From an uncultured Bacteroidia bacterium (GTDB lineage Bacteria > Bacteroidota > Bacteroidia > NS11-12g > UBA9320), in NCBI GenBank assembly GCA_943789165.1, contig CALSTB010000006.1, positions 1 through 64,000 on the forward strand: 64,000 nt of DNA. Direction: 5' to 3'. Of the stretch, positions 17,801 to 26,040 are shown piece after piece (positions within the stretch are counted from its first letter, which is position 1; every line of letters begins with the position of its first letter). The notes under the pieces were generated by a model, which had not been told where the DNA came from, searched no databases, and saw nothing but the letters and a program-made list of their open reading frames with translations. The translations under genes were made by a program, and so were the position numbers.

Positions 17801-19674
17801 TCAAACAAACGCCAGTTGACTCCAAACTGGAATGTTCTACTAATTAAGGGGTAATTGCCTGCCAAAAACGAGTCATTTATAAAATATCCTTGAGCGATAT
17901 GGTGGGTTGACACATACAACTCCATTGACTTAACCTGACTGTTAATGAAAATATCTACTATTGGGAAGCCACCAATCTCTGTGTTGGATAAGGTCATTTG
18001 TCGCACAATAGGATTATACGTTCTGCCAACAAAAGGCGTGAAATACTGAACATCAACGCCAATTCGAGCCCACATATTCTTATTGAAAAGAAAACCTTCT
18101 TTAAACAGCCTAGTTTTAACATTGACGTTTGGAACAGGCATAATGTCATTGGACTTAGATTGATAAGTCAACTGTTGATGCCAGTGCCAGGAGTTAGCAA
18201 AATTGAATTTCAATAGTCCAGTTGCTTTTACATATTGGATGTCTCCATCGAATTGCTGAGAATAGCCACTAGTGTCGTAATACACATATTGACTGATGCC
18301 GCGGTACTCTATGTTCAGCTCAGCTGTCTTTTCTTGGTTTGAAACAGTGCCCGTAACGCTGGTTGTGAATGTCTTGTTCAACGATTGATTCCAATAATAA
18401 TTATTGCTACCTAAAAATTGATCATTGTAATCTGGTCGCCGATTTAATATGACGGCCTTAAGGCTGAGTGGGATTTTACTGTTGATTTTATTAATGCTAT
18501 AATCTAGTTTAAAATCACCCGTGTTGTAACCGAGTCCGGCCACATAGCCTTTTGCAATATGTTTAAATGCGGAAGTTGATTTTGCATATTCACCACCGAC
18601 TTTCACATTATTGTACGTACTTGAATGAAAAAACTGTTGTTTGATATTGGCAAATTCGTGGTGAATCCAATACTTGATATGGCCAGTCTCAGTACGCTGT
18701 ATTTTGCCAAACCTGTTGGAAAGCACCGAGTAAAAGATTGAATCATGGGTTTCTAACGAAACAAACCTTACTGGAAATAAAGCAATATTTGGATCACTGT
18801 CGGTAAAGCGATTAATATGTCGACGATAGTTTGCTTCATGAAACCATTGAGAAGTGATGTTGTCTGTGTTAGTGTCTGATGCAGTTGTGGAGTCGTTTAA
18901 TTGTATAGTTCTACTCCCAGGTCTAAAAAATTGACTGACATTCCAAGATCGTTCTATAAACAAGTTTTGGGCATCGTAAAAGTTCGCTTGTCCAGAATAC
19001 GTTTTGGCTCTCCCGGTAAGTTGGTCGAACGATTCAGGATTACTAAGCCCGAAGGTTTCTTTGACCGTATTTTTATTGTTAATAAAACTTGCCATCACTT
19101 CGTACTTCCGATTAGGCGTGAAGTAATGAGAATACAAGCTAGTGCTAAAAAGATTGGTCATCCGCTCTTGATTGAACAGAGCTAAATTGTTGAAATACAA
19201 ATTGTGTGACTTGATGCGATTGTATTCTATGCCAAAACTCCAATTTGACGCAATGTTTTGAGAATGGGATGCTTTTAATTGTAGAAGATTGCCAGTTCCC
19301 TGAGAATAGGTCAAATCAGTTCTCGGTGTTTTTGATTGATAATATGAAACGCTGTCAGCGTTTTGAAACCATGGAGTAAATAAGGAGGTACTTATTCGAA
19401 ATTGATCAGTGCTCGGCAATTCTTCTTCAAGTGAAATCGAAGGACTGGCTATTCTTCCAGTATGCAGAGAAATGGGAGTTTCGATGAAATTGGGTAATAG
19501 CTGATGACCAAATTGTAGGCTTGTGTCTTCTTCTTGTTGCGAGAAATTAAGATTTTCAACGTCACTTACGGTTTGGTAAAAACTCAAGTCACGTTTGTAT
19601 TCGGTCGTGTCGAACATCTGTCCCCATGACGTCATGCATAAGAATGATAATATGATTGAAAGTCCTAACCTCAC
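17797..19674 (-). CDS. Putative outer-membrane beta-barrel protein (Porin_10-like)
   Basis: A 625-residue protein with a signal peptide (MRLGLSIILSFLCMTSWGQ) and alternating strands to a C-terminal FGVNWRLF. The segment SVSYYQSKTPRTDLTYSQGTGN matches the opening of the Bacteroidota putative-porin family in which a YxxxKTP motif leads into a long barrel. Repeated aromatic-edged strands (WSFGIEYNRIKSHNLYF, FTTSVTGTVSNQ) support a barrel of about 20 strands. Substrate unknown. It is transcribed alone, with a start 108 bases from the divergent oxidoreductase gene. Confidence 0.75.
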   Translation of the reverse strand: MRLGLSIILSFLCMTSWGQMFDTTEYKRDLSFYQTVSDVENLNFSQQEEDTSLQFGHQLLPNFIETPISLHTGRIASPSISLEEELPSTDQFRISTSLFTPWFQNADSVSYYQSKTPRTDLTYSQGTGNLLQLKASHSQNIASNWSFGIEYNRIKSHNLYFNNLALFNQERMTNLFSTSLYSHYFTPNRKYEVMASFINNKNTVKETFGLSNPESFDQLTGRAKTYSGQANFYDAQNLFIERSWNVSQFFRPGSRTIQLNDSTTASDTNTDNITSQWFHEANYRRHINRFTDSDPNIALFPVRFVSLETHDSIFYSVLSNRFGKIQRTETGHIKYWIHHEFANIKQQFFHSSTYNNVKVGGEYAKSTSAFKHIAKGYVAGLGYNTGDFKLDYSINKINSKIPLSLKAVILNRRPDYNDQFLGSNNYYWNQSLNKTFTTSVTGTVSNQEKTAELNIEYRGISQYVYYDTSGYSQQFDGDIQYVKATGLLKFNFANSWHWHQQLTYQSKSNDIMPVPNVNVKTRLFKEGFLFNKNMWARIGVDVQYFTPFVGRTYNPIVRQMTLSNTEIGGFPIVDIFINSQVKSMELYVSTHHIAQGYFINDSFLAGNYPLISRTFQFGVNWRLFD

Positions 19675-19767
19675 AGAATACTAATGGCGGCAAAAGTAAG
19701 GCCATTTTAGTATTGTTTTTGGTTTTTAAGACCATCGACAAAACTATTTCGGTTAACTTCAACCAAG

Positions 19768-19775
19768 TATCTTTG
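19768..19775 (+). promoter_or_regulatory. Bacteroidota -7 promoter box before the FAD oxidoreductase
   Basis: TATCTTTG is a perfect match to TAnnTTTG and ends eight bases before the ATG at 19783, the short leader spacing common in this phylum. No clear TTG -33 element is seen. Confidence 0.5.
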
Positions 19776-19782
19776 CGATTGA

Positions 19783-20832
19783 ATGAAACCTGTTTTGTAT
19801 GACTACCTAATAATTGGCCAGGGCATCGCTGGATCTGTTCTTGCGATGACGCTGCTAGAACAGGGTAAACAGGTGTTTGTAGTGGATAGTCCTAATGAAA
19901 ATACCTCTTCTGCAATTGCAGCAGGTATTATGAATCCGATAACAGGTAAGCGTATGACTGTCAGTTGGAAAGCAGACGAATTCTTCCCTGAGGCAATGGA
20001 TTTTTACAAACGAGTTGAATCTCAACTAAAGCTTTCATTTTTGTCAGAACACCCAGTTGTTCGTGTCTTTAGTTCTATAGCGGAACAAAACGATTGGTCG
20101 GCTAAGTGGCAAGATGAAAAGTACCAAAACTTCATAAAAAATGATATTACCAAAATAACCGAAAATCCTGCAGTCCCTAGCCCATTTGGAAGTCTCGATG
20201 TGACAGGTGGAGGCAGGTTAGATACAAACGGTTTTTTGAACGGAGTAAAAGACAAACTGCAGCAACAAGGATGTTATCGCCAAAGTCATGTAACTGAGTC
20301 GGAAATTAAGGCTGAAGAGGATTATGTACAAGTCTCAGACATCACTGCAAAAAAGGTCATTTTTTGCACAGGGTATGACCCTACCCATTGGGGATTCCTG
20401 CCTTTTACTCCAATGAAGGGTGAAGTGTTGGAACTTGAATCGAAAGAGTTAAAATCGGATAAAACGTTGGTAGGTGGTTGCTTTCTTAGTCCAATTGAAA
20501 ATGACAGATACTATGCCGGTGCGACGTATGATTGGCGAAACATTGATCTTAATAAAACGGACAATGCACGCAAGGAGATTTTGGACAAAGTGGCAAAATT
20601 TACACAAACGAATTTTACGGTAATAGCGCACAAAGTTGGGATACGTCCAGCCGTTAAGGATAGACGGCCACTTTTAGGAGCGCATCCAACCATGAAAAAC
20701 ACATTTCTGTTCAGTGGTTTGGGCAGTAAAGGAGTTTCTATGGCACCCAAACTGGTCATCCATTTATTGGCGTATATCGAAGCTGGTATTCCGTTGGATG
20801 AGGAAATGGATCTTAAAAGGTTTGCAGTATGA
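19783..20832 (+). CDS. FAD-dependent oxidoreductase (DAO family)
   Basis: A 349-residue flavoprotein of the D-amino-acid-oxidase/glycine-oxidase superfamily. The dinucleotide fold IIGQGIAGSVLAMTLLEQG is at residues 9-27, followed by VVDSPNENTSSAIAAGIMNP, and the C-terminal FAD-contact motif SGLGSKGVSMAPKL. KVGIRPAVKDRRPLLG is typical of the family. Its substrate is not apparent. It overlaps the next gene by four bases (ATGA), so it is translationally coupled to the LtaS-like enzyme, although no shared pathway is known. Confidence 0.85.
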   Translation: MKPVLYDYLIIGQGIAGSVLAMTLLEQGKQVFVVDSPNENTSSAIAAGIMNPITGKRMTVSWKADEFFPEAMDFYKRVESQLKLSFLSEHPVVRVFSSIAEQNDWSAKWQDEKYQNFIKNDITKITENPAVPSPFGSLDVTGGGRLDTNGFLNGVKDKLQQQGCYRQSHVTESEIKAEEDYVQVSDITAKKVIFCTGYDPTHWGFLPFTPMKGEVLELESKELKSDKTLVGGCFLSPIENDRYYAGATYDWRNIDLNKTDNARKEILDKVAKFTQTNFTVIAHKVGIRPAVKDRRPLLGAHPTMKNTFLFSGLGSKGVSMAPKLVIHLLAYIEAGIPLDEEMDLKRFAV

Positions 20833-22643
20833 AGACATTAAAAGCCATAGGTAGCGTATTCCTCTATTATGTCGTGTTTTTTGTCTTAGCACGCCTGTTA
20901 TTTTTTGTCATGAATTGGAAGCTAGGGAGTGGAGTTGATGTGTTTTTCACGTCAAGTATTCACGGTTTGCAAATGGACCTTTCAACGGCAGGTTACCTAA
21001 CGATTCTCAATGCGACCTTATTTTTCATTGGCAATCTATTGGTTTGGAGCGGAAGTAAAAACGTGTTGCATTATACCAACAAAGCGCTAACCCTTATTTT
21101 GGCAATTTTTGTAGTCATTGATGCTCGCTTATATGCTTACTGGGGATACCACATTGATGGTTCGATATTAGAATATCTAAAAACGCCTAAAGAAGCTATG
21201 GCATCAGCCAACTTTTTCGATTGGCTTGTCGTTGTCTTGGTAAGCTTTGTGTTCACGTATATATGTTTCAAACTGTATAGATGGATAGTCGTACGGCCTA
21301 TAAAATCGTGTAGCTTGAAACGTGTACATATGTTGACGGTACTGGTCATAATGGGTGCTTTAATTATTCCAATCAGAGGAGGTTTTGATGTGGCTACCAT
21401 GAATGTGAGTAAAGTGTATTATTCGACTAAACCTTTTGCCAATCATGTGGCAATGAATTCGGTTTGGAATGGTGTGTTTTCTTTGGTCGAAGGCAAACAA
21501 GACGTATTTCATTTTATGGATGACTCGGAAGCTTTAGAACACTATACCTCTTTGTATAGCACTAGCGGAACTGATTCAACGTACAAGTTGGAAGGCGCTC
21601 CAAATGTGATTGTAATCGTTTTGGAAAGTTTCACTGCCAATGTGGTGCAAGCCATTGGTGGAATTGATGGTATAACACCAAATCTAAATAAGTGGATGGG
21701 CAATGGCTTGTCATTCGAAAACTGTTATGCCAGTGGTGATCGTTCAGATAAAGGATTAACCACTTTGTTTACTGGTTTTCCTGCTCTACCCAATGCTCGT
21801 TTGTTGAGCTACCCGAATAAGTTAGATAAAGTGCCAAATGTCTATAATGGGTTTAAAGAGCAAGGTTATCAAACATCATTCTATTACGGTGGCAATCTTG
21901 ATTTTGCGAATATTAAACTGTTGTTTAGTGACGGATCTGTCGACAGGATTATCGACGGAAGTCAGGTTGAAACGCCTAACAAAGGGAAATGGGGAGTAAG
22001 AGATGAAGATATGTTTGACCGATTTTATTCTGACCTGTCTAAAGACCAGAATCCCTTTTTCGCAACTTTGTATACATTAAGTAGTCACGAACCGTTCGAC
22101 ATACCTGCGGTGTCCTATCAGTCGGATAGTTTAACATCCGATTTCTATAAGGCGATTTATTATACAGATAGTTGTTTTGGTGTTTTTATGGGTAAACTAT
22201 CAAGGTCAAAAATCTGGGCAAATACGGTCGTTGTTGTTACTGCCGACCACGGTGTAAAGAATCCAGGTAATTTGGTGCATTTAAGTCCGAGAAAATTTAG
22301 AGTGCCGTTGTTATTCACCGGCGGAGCAATCAAACAATCAAAACGCTATACACACTATTGTTCACACACCGATATCCCACTTTCGTTAGAGTCGTTGTTA
22401 CTTGAGAATGCTATCAGTCAATACCCGTTTGGTAAATCTGTCTTTGATTCCAAAGCGTCCTTCGCACTTTATTATTATGTGTTGGGATCTGGGATGATCA
22501 ATGAAAATGGATGTGTAGTCTATGACATTGGGGGAGATGGGTTTTTAGTAAATACAACAAACAATGATTCTGTTTATCATCAAATGCAGAAGCAAATCTT
22601 AGGGGTAACTCAATATGCCTCTACGCTATTCAATAGTTACTAG
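20829..22643 (+). CDS. LtaS-like membrane phosphoglycerol transferase/sulfatase-fold enzyme
   Basis: A 604-residue protein with about five N-terminal membrane helices (residues 1-190) and a periplasmic alkaline-phosphatase-superfamily domain. Catalytic motifs are NVIVIVLESF (metal-binding Glu), SGDRSDKGLTTLFTG, SSHEPF and VTADHG. The residue at the nucleophile position is a serine (Ser306) rather than the threonine of Staphylococcus LtaS. Gram-negative members modify lipid A, glycans or lipids with phosphoethanolamine or glycerol phosphate; the exact donor and acceptor here are unknown. It is coupled to the upstream oxidoreductase gene. Confidence 0.85.
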   Translation: MKTLKAIGSVFLYYVVFFVLARLLFFVMNWKLGSGVDVFFTSSIHGLQMDLSTAGYLTILNATLFFIGNLLVWSGSKNVLHYTNKALTLILAIFVVIDARLYAYWGYHIDGSILEYLKTPKEAMASANFFDWLVVVLVSFVFTYICFKLYRWIVVRPIKSCSLKRVHMLTVLVIMGALIIPIRGGFDVATMNVSKVYYSTKPFANHVAMNSVWNGVFSLVEGKQDVFHFMDDSEALEHYTSLYSTSGTDSTYKLEGAPNVIVIVLESFTANVVQAIGGIDGITPNLNKWMGNGLSFENCYASGDRSDKGLTTLFTGFPALPNARLLSYPNKLDKVPNVYNGFKEQGYQTSFYYGGNLDFANIKLLFSDGSVDRIIDGSQVETPNKGKWGVRDEDMFDRFYSDLSKDQNPFFATLYTLSSHEPFDIPAVSYQSDSLTSDFYKAIYYTDSCFGVFMGKLSRSKIWANTVVVVTADHGVKNPGNLVHLSPRKFRVPLLFTGGAIKQSKRYTHYCSHTDIPLSLESLLLENAISQYPFGKSVFDSKASFALYYYVLGSGMINENGCVVYDIGGDGFLVNTTNNDSVYHQMQKQILGVTQYASTLFNSY

Positions 22644-22656
22644 TCAAAAGTTTGGG

Positions 22657-22731
22657 CAAAAAGAAGCCCCGCTCTCTTGAGCAGGGCAAATAAACCAAAC
22701 TAACCATGAAAAAATGTCTCCTCGCGGAGAC
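22657..22731 (-). ncRNA. Tandem small RNA candidate, copy 1
   Basis: On the minus strand a well-formed Bacteroidota promoter leads into about 75 bases made of a 5' hairpin (22716-22731, six pairs), a conserved single-stranded middle, and a terminator hairpin with T run. Forty bases (22677-22716) are identical to copy 2. An ATG in the conserved middle opens a frame MVSLVYLPCS that runs through the terminator in both copies, so I treat it as not translated. No similar named RNA family comes to mind. Confidence 0.6.
22658..22687 (-). terminator. Terminator of small RNA copy 1
   Basis: Read on the minus strand, GCCCTGCTC pairs with GAGCGGGGC (one G-T pair) around AAGA and is followed by TTCTTTTT. 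It also stands behind the plus-strand LtaS-like gene. Confidence 0.75.
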
Positions 22732-22735
22732 GAAA

Positions 22736-22767
22736 CAAAGATACGGTCTTAGACTTGTTAAATGCAA
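22736..22767 (-). promoter_or_regulatory. Promoter of small RNA copy 1
   Basis: On the minus strand TTG (22767-22765) is followed after 21 bases by TATCTTTG (22743-22736), a full match to the Bacteroidota -33/-7 consensus. Transcription should begin at about 22731, at the first base of the 5' hairpin. Confidence 0.65.
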
Positions 22768-22830
22768 GAAGTAGTCAATATTTATGGTAAAGAAAACCAT
22801 AAATATAGATTGCGTGACTAGAAACGGTAT

Positions 22831-22862
22831 AAAAAAAGAAGCCCCGCCCTATTGAGCAGGGC
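22831..22862 (-). terminator. Terminator of small RNA copy 2
   Basis: On the minus strand GCCCTGC pairs with GCGGGGC around an eight-base loop, followed by TTCTTTTTTT. Confidence 0.75.
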
Positions 22863-22906
22863 AAATAAACCAAACTAACCATGAAAAAATGCCACCTCAC
22901 GAAGGC
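22831..22906 (-). ncRNA. Tandem small RNA candidate, copy 2
   Basis: This is the second copy, 175 bases from the first, with the same order of parts: promoter, 5' hairpin, conserved 40-base block (22852-22891), terminator. The outer pairs of the 5' hairpin change together between copies (GTC-GAC in copy 1, GCC-GGC in copy 2), while two inner pairs are lost. The copies differ freely outside these parts. Confidence 0.6.
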
Positions 22907-22910
22907 AATA

Positions 22911-22941
22911 CAAAGGAAGGGCAATTTTTATGAATTGCAAA
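22911..22941 (-). promoter_or_regulatory. Promoter of small RNA copy 2
   Basis: On the minus strand TTTG (22941-22938) is followed after 19 bases by TTCCTTTG (22918-22911), one base off the TAnnTTTG consensus, at the same place relative to the RNA as in copy 1. Confidence 0.6.
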
Positions 22942-22978
22942 GTATTTCCTCTAAAAAGTCTTTGTTGTAATATTTTGG

Positions 22979-23479
22979 TTACCAGTCGTTTGACAATTTT
23001 AGACGCGTCTCAATCACATTTCTGACGCATCCTTGACCACCTACGTTGGGAGATTGATAGTCTACGGTACCTTTGATTTTTTGGACTGCATCAGCCGGAC
23101 AACATGAAAAACCAACGGCCTCCATTATTTCCAAATCAGGCTCATCGTCACCCATCATTAAACAGTCAGAAAGTTGTAATTTGTTTTCCGTCAACCATGT
23201 GGTCAGCACTTCCAATTTGTTTTTTACGTGCAGAAAAACGTCAGTAACACCTAATCGATTAAGCCTAATTTTAACCCCTTCAGCGGAACCTCCACTAATA
23301 ACGACAATGCGATAGCCAGCCTTAAGTGCTTTAACGATAGCATATCCGTCTTTAACACTTGTGGATCGTGTGAATGTGCCGGCATCAGAAACATAGATGT
23401 TTCCGTCCGTTAGTACACCGTCAATGTCGAAGACAAAGACTTTAACGTTCTTGAGCTTCTTTAAATAGATTTCTGCCAA
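22979..23479 (-). CDS. kdsC: KDO-8-phosphate phosphatase family HAD hydrolase (YrbI/KdsC type)
   Basis: A 166-residue HAD hydrolase without a cap domain, the form that removes phosphate from 3-deoxy-D-manno-octulosonate 8-phosphate in lipopolysaccharide core synthesis. The nucleophile motif FDIDGVLTDG is at about residues 17-26, motif II VISGGSAEGV, and the metal motif MMGDDEPDLEIM near residue 115. The length fits the family. It is the last gene of a unit with iscX and ferredoxin, separated from iscX by four bases. A related acylneuraminate 9-phosphatase activity cannot be excluded. Confidence 0.88.
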   Translation of the reverse strand: MAEIYLKKLKNVKVFVFDIDGVLTDGNIYVSDAGTFTRSTSVKDGYAIVKALKAGYRIVVISGGSAEGVKIRLNRLGVTDVFLHVKNKLEVLTTWLTENKLQLSDCLMMGDDEPDLEIMEAVGFSCCPADAVQKIKGTVDYQSPNVGGQGCVRNVIETRLKLSNDW

Positions 23480-23483
23480 TTTA

Positions 23484-23720
23484 TTACTGATTGTCTCGCC
23501 ACTCGTAGACCCAATTAGATTGAATCATTTCGAGGTGGCCTTCATTACAATCTTCTCTAGTTCCAACGAATGTAGGAATTTCTAGAACCCATTCGATCAA
23601 TTCTGTAAACCGAATGCGATAAATTTTTCCCTCATTGAAGTCATCCCCAAAACGTTCGTATAACGCAATCGCGATGTCTTCATAGTCATTCCAATGTATT
23701 GGTAATTCAAACTTATCCAT
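23484..23720 (-). CDS. iscX: IscX-like Fe-S assembly protein
   Basis: A 78-residue acidic protein matching IscX (YfhJ): HWNDYEDIAIALYERF corresponds to the W-x-D-x-x-I-x-x-x-L start of IscX, and FTELIEWVLEIPTF to the second helix, ending in an acidic SNWVYEW tail. In Escherichia coli IscX binds IscS and iron and modulates cluster assembly. It lies two bases downstream of the ferredoxin gene, the same partner as in the isc operon, which supports the call. The rest of isc or suf is not in the window. Confidence 0.82.
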   Translation of the reverse strand: MDKFELPIHWNDYEDIAIALYERFGDDFNEGKIYRIRFTELIEWVLEIPTFVGTREDCNEGHLEMIQSNWVYEWRDNQ

Positions 23721-23722
23721 TA

Positions 23723-24049
23723 TTAATGCCCGTTAAATTGCTCCTGATCAGGAATAGTGACTGTTAAATTATCTGATATTTTACATTGACACGCCAGCCT
23801 AGAATTGATGCTTGGGCTAATAGCTCTGTCAATAAAGTCTTCTTCTTTGTCTGTTATTTCTGGCAAACTATCCATGCCTTCCTCAATATAAACGTGACAA
23901 GTACTGCAGGCACATACTGCGCCACAGTTGTGGTGAAGCTCAATATCATTGTCGTGTGCAACGTCTAAGATTGAATCACCGGATTCACAATCTACTTCTT
24001 TGGGAGTTATATTGGGATTTTCGAAAAGGAAACGGATCTTATGTGCCAT
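23723..24049 (-). CDS. fdx: 2Fe-2S ferredoxin (adrenodoxin/Isc type)
   Basis: A 108-residue ferredoxin from the ATG at 24049 (MAHKIRFLFENP). The cluster ligands are in HHNCGAVCACSTCHVYI (C-x5-C-x2-C) with the fourth cysteine in SRLACQCKI, the adrenodoxin-type pattern. An in-frame ATG at 24100 would add 17 residues, but a -7 promoter box at 24058-24065 would start transcription after it, so the shorter form is chosen. With IscX just downstream it probably donates electrons to Fe-S cluster assembly. Confidence 0.9.
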   Translation of the reverse strand: MAHKIRFLFENPNITPKEVDCESGDSILDVAHDNDIELHHNCGAVCACSTCHVYIEEGMDSLPEITDKEEDFIDRAISPSINSRLACQCKISDNLTVTIPDQEQFNGH

Positions 24050-24057
24050 AAAGCGTG

Positions 24058-24065
24058 CAAAACTA
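24058..24065 (-). promoter_or_regulatory. Bacteroidota -7 box of the fdx-iscX-kdsC unit
   Basis: Minus-strand TAGTTTTG matches TAnnTTTG and ends eight bases before the ferredoxin ATG at 24049. It decides the start of that gene. Confidence 0.45.
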
Positions 24066-24149
24066 CTATTTTTAAACAGTCTAAATAAAAAAATGTTCAA
24101 GTAATCATACTATTCTTTTTTCATGGCGTTTATTTGTATAGATACCCAT

Positions 24150-25301
24150 ATGAAACAATTAATAAAACCAATATACAGTATCCTTTTTCTTGCTATTTCT
24201 TATTCAGTTTTTGGGCAAGCAAAACAGCAACCTAAGAAAGAGCTAAGTCCGTATTTATATATGCTGGGCCAGATTGCCACTTACCCGCCTTTAACGGATT
24301 TAATTTTGTCATTAGATTCTGGGCAGCTTGATGAGGTCTTTTCATTGGCCACAAACGAATATGAAATGAAGTCGTATGAAAAAGGGATGAGTTTAATTTT
24401 TAGTCAGAATTACATACTGAAAGAAATCCAATTCTATGATTCTGGATATGTATATAGTCGATGTGAGGCAAAGTTACCAATGGGATTAAGCTTTGATATG
24501 AAGTATACTGATTTCAAAAATTACAAGTACGATCAATTTGAAGTCGACACTTTTAATCCATACATATATCATGGAGATTTGGGGGTTGGCCATGCCAAGA
24601 TATACTTTAAAGACAATCACATAGAATTGGTTAAGTTTTTTACCAAAGACAGTTTCCTTAGTGAGCAAACAACTGCCTTAAGATCGGAGTGGGGCATGCG
24701 CATTATTCCTGGAGGATCATGTTTAAGCGGTAATTGTTATCAGGGAGAAGGCGAAATGAAGTGGCCGACATCTTTACACTACAAAGGTGATTGGGAGAGT
24801 GGCATTCCTCACGGTGAAGGATCATTCTCAGATTCAACTGGTCTGGCTTATTCGGGCGGTTTTAAACTTGGGTTCTTATGGGGAGAGGGCGTGCTAAATA
24901 TTCCAGGATCTGTTTTATATGAAGGAGACTTTGTTCTTGGTAGACGGATGGGGTATGGCAACGCAACATTTACCAATGGAACACGATATGAGGGTGATTG
25001 GTATCGAGATTTGATGCATGGGCAAGGGCATTTCTGGTTCTCTGAAAAATACCATTACAAAGGACAGTTTGTCAACAACCAGTTTTACGGTCAAGGAAAG
25101 TTAGTCAGCCCTGAAGGTTATGTTGATGGTTGGTTTAAAAACGGACGACCACATGGGTACTGTAAGCAAGTTGTAAACGGTAGTCAAACCACTTTAAGCG
25201 GCACTTGGGTGAATGGAAAAAAGGAAGGTGACTTTGATTTGTACAGTCCCTTAAGTGGCACGATTACTGTACGTTTTGAAAACGACATTGAGATTAGATA
25301 G
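24150..25301 (+). CDS. Secreted MORN-repeat protein
   Basis: A 383-residue protein from the ATG at 24150, which begins a clean signal peptide (MKQLIKPIYSILFLAISYSV, cut near FGQ). The first half is a beta-rich region of unknown kind. From about residue 190 there are six to seven MORN-type repeats: YQGEGEMKW, YKGDWESGIPHGEG, YSGGFKLGFLWGEG, YEGDFVLGRRMGYG, YEGDWYRDLMHGQG, YKGQFVNNQFYGQG. Bacterial MORN proteins are scaffolds or lipid-linked factors; no enzyme is implied. The ATG at 24123 adds nine residues before the signal and is less likely. The SIMPL gene starts one base after its stop. Confidence 0.85.
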   Translation: MKQLIKPIYSILFLAISYSVFGQAKQQPKKELSPYLYMLGQIATYPPLTDLILSLDSGQLDEVFSLATNEYEMKSYEKGMSLIFSQNYILKEIQFYDSGYVYSRCEAKLPMGLSFDMKYTDFKNYKYDQFEVDTFNPYIYHGDLGVGHAKIYFKDNHIELVKFFTKDSFLSEQTTALRSEWGMRIIPGGSCLSGNCYQGEGEMKWPTSLHYKGDWESGIPHGEGSFSDSTGLAYSGGFKLGFLWGEGVLNIPGSVLYEGDFVLGRRMGYGNATFTNGTRYEGDWYRDLMHGQGHFWFSEKYHYKGQFVNNQFYGQGKLVSPEGYVDGWFKNGRPHGYCKQVVNGSQTTLSGTWVNGKKEGDFDLYSPLSGTITVRFENDIEIR

Positions 25302-25302
25302 T

Positions 25303-26040
25303 ATGAACGCATTGACACAAAACCCATTGACCATTATCGCTCTTACATGTTTATTATTTACTAACTGTAAAGCCCAACAAATGACAGACAAAGTCCAAAC
25401 ACAAACCAGAACCATAAACGTCACTGGTAGTGCCGAAAAAGAGGTTGTTCCTAATATAATTGAGTTCACCATTAACATAAAAGAATACTGGAAGGAAGAA
25501 TTTGAACCAGGGAAAAAGTACGAAGACTACAAAACAAAGGTGCCCATGACTCAAATTGAGCCAGGAATCTTAGCTCAACTAAAGAAGCTTGGAGTTCAGG
25601 ACAACCAAATAAAAGTGAGTAGCATCGGGAATTCTTATCGGCCCTCGGGCAAAGAATTGTTGGTGTCTAAAACCTTGGTGCTGACGCTTACAGATTTTGC
25701 AACCGTAGATCAGATTACCAAAACCATTGATCCCAAAGGCGTTAGTAATTTGTATATCAGTGAGTTAAAGCATTCTGCTATTGAGTCAATTAAAAAAGAA
25801 GTAAAGATTGCCGCTTTAAAAGCCGCTAAAGAAAAAGCCGAATACCTTTTGGAAAGTCTTGACGAAAAATGCGGAAAAGTCTTAATGATTAGCGAAGCGG
25901 AATATGGGTACAATCCACCAGTTCCCTGCGCAATGGAAAAAAGGGCCAACATTCAATCCGACCAAAGTGGAAGTGCCACGGAACTCAGAAAAATTACCAT
26001 TAAATACGAAATAAACGCAACCTTCGCTATTGAAGGATAA
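25303..26040 (+). CDS. SIMPL-domain (DUF541) protein
   Basis: A 245-residue exported protein from the ATG at 25303, directly behind the MORN gene. Signal segment IIALTCLLFTNC suggests a lipoprotein or a cut after KAQQ. The SIMPL fold is shown by TRTINVTGSAEKEVVPNIIEF (in parts: the VTGSA start), EPGILAQLKKLGVQDNQIKVSS, and the helical IKKEVKIAALKAAKEKAEYLL segment. Roles of the family are poorly known; it is periplasmic. Its 3' end overlaps that of the convergent aspartate kinase gene by 14 bases. Confidence 0.82.
   Translation: MNALTQNPLTIIALTCLLFTNCKAQQMTDKVQTQTRTINVTGSAEKEVVPNIIEFTINIKEYWKEEFEPGKKYEDYKTKVPMTQIEPGILAQLKKLGVQDNQIKVSSIGNSYRPSGKELLVSKTLVLTLTDFATVDQITKTIDPKGVSNLYISELKHSAIESIKKEVKIAALKAAKEKAEYLLESLDEKCGKVLMISEAEYGYNPPVPCAMEKRANIQSDQSGSATELRKITIKYEINATFAIEG

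Noticed and set aside
22657..22707. Short frames starting MVSLVYLPCS in both small RNA units
   Set aside because: They run through the terminator hairpins and differ in length and sequence after the shared DNA block; the sequence identity is better explained by an RNA element.
24050..24100. Longer ferredoxin starting at 24100
   Set aside because: The added 17 residues do not fit the family, and a -7 box at 24058-24065 would start the mRNA after that codon.
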